Below are positions 62,324-64,000 of a DNA stretch of 64,000 nucleotides, in pieces. The translations under genes and the position numbers were made by a program. The notes beneath the pieces were generated by a model, which saw only the letters and a list, made by a program, of their open reading frames with translations, did no database searches and had not been told where the DNA came from. Each line of letters begins with the position of its first letter. Positions within the stretch are counted from its first letter, which is position 1. The stretch comes from an uncultured Bacteroidota bacterium (GTDB taxonomy: Bacteria; Bacteroidota; Bacteroidia; Flavobacteriales; Flavobacteriaceae): positions 1-64,000 of the forward strand of contig CABZKA010000001.1 in the NCBI GenBank assembly GCA_902526165.1. Reading direction: 5' to 3'.

Positions 62324-62746
62324 TTTTATAACATATGTTACAATTCCCCAAATTTGTAACTCGTTTTCTTCATCAATTTTCATGGGCTTGTAGTTTTTAT
62401 TTTCAGGTTTTAAATACAAATCTTTTCCTTTCTTAATAATTCTTTTGACTGTAAAATCACCATCTATAAAACAAACAGCTATTTTATTATTTTCTGGATC
62501 TAAACTGCGATCAATGATAATTAAATCACCATCGCTTAACCCTGCATTTATCATTGAATCTCCGCTTACTTTCGCATAAAAAGTAGCATCACCATTTTTT
62601 ACTAGTTCCCTATCTAAGCTTATCCTGATCTCCTTAAAATCGTCCGCAGGTGATGGAAATCCTGCTGATATTCCTTGTTCCATCAACCATTGACCTAAAT
62701 TTTTTTCTTGCTCTGGTTGAAAGAATTTTAATTTATCTTTTTTCAT
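62315..62746 (-). CDS. umuD: UmuD-like SOS mutagenesis protein / S24 peptidase
   Basis: 143 residues. Self-cleavage site A28-G29 in QGISAGFPSPADDF, catalytic Ser64 in KVSGDSMINAGL and Lys101 in DGDFTVKRIIKK: offset by four from E. coli UmuD (C24-G25, S60, K97). No DNA-binding HTH, so it is not LexA. In DNA polymerase V the cleaved dimer binds UmuC to allow lesion bypass. The ATG at 62746 overlaps the umuC stop as ATGA, so umuD is the second gene of the pair. Confidence 0.9.
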   Translation of the reverse strand: MKKDKLKFFQPEQEKNLGQWLMEQGISAGFPSPADDFKEIRISLDRELVKNGDATFYAKVSGDSMINAGLSDGDLIIIDRSLDPENNKIAVCFIDGDFTVKRIIKKGKDLYLKPENKNYKPMKIDEENELQIWGIVTYVIKSL

Positions 62747-64000
62747 TTTACTTTTATAATATCATTGATCTTTGTAGTGTAGAGATCACTTAACCTTTCT
62801 TGTTTCATTTTCCATCTTTTTTTAAGGTCTTGACTTGCTAGCTTTATTTTACTTTGCCCATCTTTTTTTTGAATGTAGTCAATGGTTTTCATCAGTTTCC
62901 TGTGTTTGGGATTTTCATTCTCAAATAAATTTGTTTGATAATTTTTGATTGAGCTGATTGCCATTACAATTACACCTGATTTTTTGTAATTAAAACCAGA
63001 TCTAAATATCTTTTTTAACCCTTCAGTTGCATATTTACTTATCACCATGTTTGAATTTGTTGCAAATGGTATTGTCATAAGTATCCCGTTCCTATACTGA
63101 GGTTTATTTTTTTGAAACTTATTGCTTCTTACAAAAACATAAACTGCACTACATGTGCTTTTCTGTAGTCTTAACTTTTCCGCACAGCATACTGCAAAAG
63201 TTGATATCCTTTCATTTATTTTCTCAAAATCTGTAATTGTACCTTCAAAACTTCGGGTTGTAGCAATTGCTTTTTTGGGTGATCGATTTTCTTCTAGACA
63301 TAGGACAGATTCCCCCTCCAATTCTTTTTTAAGTCTTAATCCTACGACACTCATTTGTTTTCTTACCCAATCATCGGGAAGAGATACAAAATCATGAGCA
63401 TTATTTATTTCAAAACTTCTCAGTCTCTTTGCATGTCTAAACCCTATTCCCCAAACATTTTCAACTTTTAGCCATTTTAATGCTTTAATTCTATTTTTCT
63501 CTGATTTAATCATGTAGACACCCTTAGTTTTTTTTGGAAACTTTTTTGAAATTCTATTCGCTACTTTAGCCAAGGCTTTTGTAGGTGCTATTCCTATACT
63601 TATTGGTATTCCTGTCCACTTAAGAACTTTTTTCTGTATTTCTTTGCAATAGACTTCCAAGTTATAACCTTTAAAACCTTTAAATTCTAAAAAAGCTTCA
63701 TCGATACTATATATTTCGATATTAGGGGTATAAGAGGATAGGATATTCATCACTCTACTGCTCATGTCCCCATAAAGCGGGAAGTTCGATGAAAATATTT
63801 TCACATTATTTTCTTTAAAAATTTTTTCATATTTAAAAGCCGGTGCACCCATTGGAATGCCAAGTTTCTTGGCTTCATTGCTTCTGGAGATTGCACAGCC
63901 ATCGTTATTTGACAAAACTACAATTGGCTTTCCATTAAGAGTAGGGTCAAAAACTCTCTCGCACGAAACATAAAAATTATTACAATCAACCAGTGCAAAC
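62743..64000 (-). CDS. umuC: UmuC-like Y-family DNA polymerase V, 5' end cut by the window edge
   Basis: About 420 residues visible. The frame continues past the track start (TTG 63915) to the window edge with FALVDCNNFYVSCERVFDP, the true N-terminus with the first catalytic Asp; base 64000 would be the last base of an ATG, so just two bases are missing. The second acidic pair is YSIDEAFLEF. Then the helix-hairpin-helix thumb (ENVWGIGFRHAKRL) and little finger with the UmuC-type C-terminal domain (DLKKRWKMKQERLSD). Error-prone bypass polymerase. Followed by umuD with a stop-start overlap. Confidence 0.93.
   Translation of the reverse strand, partial: FALVDCNNFYVSCERVFDPTLNGKPIVVLSNNDGCAISRSNEAKKLGIPMGAPAFKYEKIFKENNVKIFSSNFPLYGDMSSRVMNILSSYTPNIEIYSIDEAFLEFKGFKGYNLEVYCKEIQKKVLKWTGIPISIGIAPTKALAKVANRISKKFPKKTKGVYMIKSEKNRIKALKWLKVENVWGIGFRHAKRLRSFEINNAHDFVSLPDDWVRKQMSVVGLRLKKELEGESVLCLEENRSPKKAIATTRSFEGTITDFEKINERISTFAVCCAEKLRLQKSTCSAVYVFVRSNKFQKNKPQYRNGILMTIPFATNSNMVISKYATEGLKKIFRSGFNYKKSGVIVMAISSIKNYQTNLFENENPKHRKLMKTIDYIQKKDGQSKIKLASQDLKKRWKMKQERLSDLYTTKINDIIKVK

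Noticed and set aside
62329-62340. Palindrome TAACATATGTTA
   Set aside because: Lies within the coding end of umuD; its half-site differs from the intergenic GTTACAT palindrome, so treated as coincidence.
1-64000. CRISPR array, insertion sequences, prophage or integrase genes
   Set aside because: No spaced direct-repeat array, transposase or integrase motif was seen in any frame of the ORF track.

Overview
The window looks like a piece of a compact, AT-rich genome of a marine Flavobacteriia-type Bacteroidota. Evidence: a laminarin-type PUL end (PKD surface lipoproteins, GH16, GH3), flavobacterial gene neighbours (prs, rplY, pth, ribF, serS, ksgA, mgtE), an UpxY/NusG-like antiterminator in front of a polysaccharide locus, absence of clear Shine-Dalgarno sequences, many TTG/GTG starts and TAnnTTTG-like promoter boxes. 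No intergenic gap exceeds about 135 bases, so there is no unexplained long non-coding stretch. No CRISPR, IS element, prophage or rRNA was seen.

Layout. (1) 1-5279: end of a beta-glucan utilisation locus: pieces of a SusE-like glycan-binding protein in inverted orientation at the very edge, a PKD glycan-binding lipoprotein, a lipoprotein GH16 with its own binding modules, a GH3 exo-beta-glucosidase and an orphan lipoprotein. (2) 5269-20500: housekeeping: metG, an ACT-like protein, mfd, a GNAT enzyme with lysC, then a minus-strand operon prs-rplY-pth-ribF-serS-ksgA-mgtE-serA-like, and tRNA-Leu(CAA). (3) 20566-56153: an unbroken run of 36 plus-strand genes forming a Wzx/Wzy-type surface polysaccharide locus. 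It starts with an aminotransferase, an outer-membrane protein, a winged-helix regulator and an UpxY antiterminator, then metK-ahcY, then sugar-nucleotide genes (UDP-GlcA, UDP-GalA, dTDP-L-Rha, UDP-HexNAcA, GDP-deoxyhexoses), glycosyltransferases, flippase, polymerase, and ends with a QuiNAc/FucNAc-like reductase, a WbpM-type dehydratase and the initiating phosphoglycosyltransferase. (4) 56125-62323: a reverse-strand nucleotidyltransferase, Wza, a Wzc tyrosine kinase, a PHP-type phosphatase and a WecA-type transferase. (5) 62315-64000: umuC followed by umuD (minus strand), with umuC cut by the window edge within its start codon.

How it fits together. The sugar-nucleotide genes supply activated deoxy, dideoxy, acidic and amino sugars; PglC/WcaJ-like and WecA-like enzymes start chains on undecaprenyl phosphate; cytoplasmic transferases extend them; Wzx flips, Wzy polymerises, Wza/Wzc export, and the PHP phosphatase probably resets Wzc. 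The most interesting signals are a 21-bp perfect inverted repeat inside metK, a ColD-like PLP 3-dehydratase (His in place of the usual Lys) beside gmd/fcl that predicts a colitose-type 3,6-dideoxy sugar, a possible three-part Gtr-like decoration module, an unrecognised protein fused by overlap to a Gfo/Idh/MocA oxidoreductase, paired 18-bp direct repeats just upstream of the locus regulator, and the inverted glycan-binding-protein halves at the left edge. All assignments are by reading alone; no database search was run.
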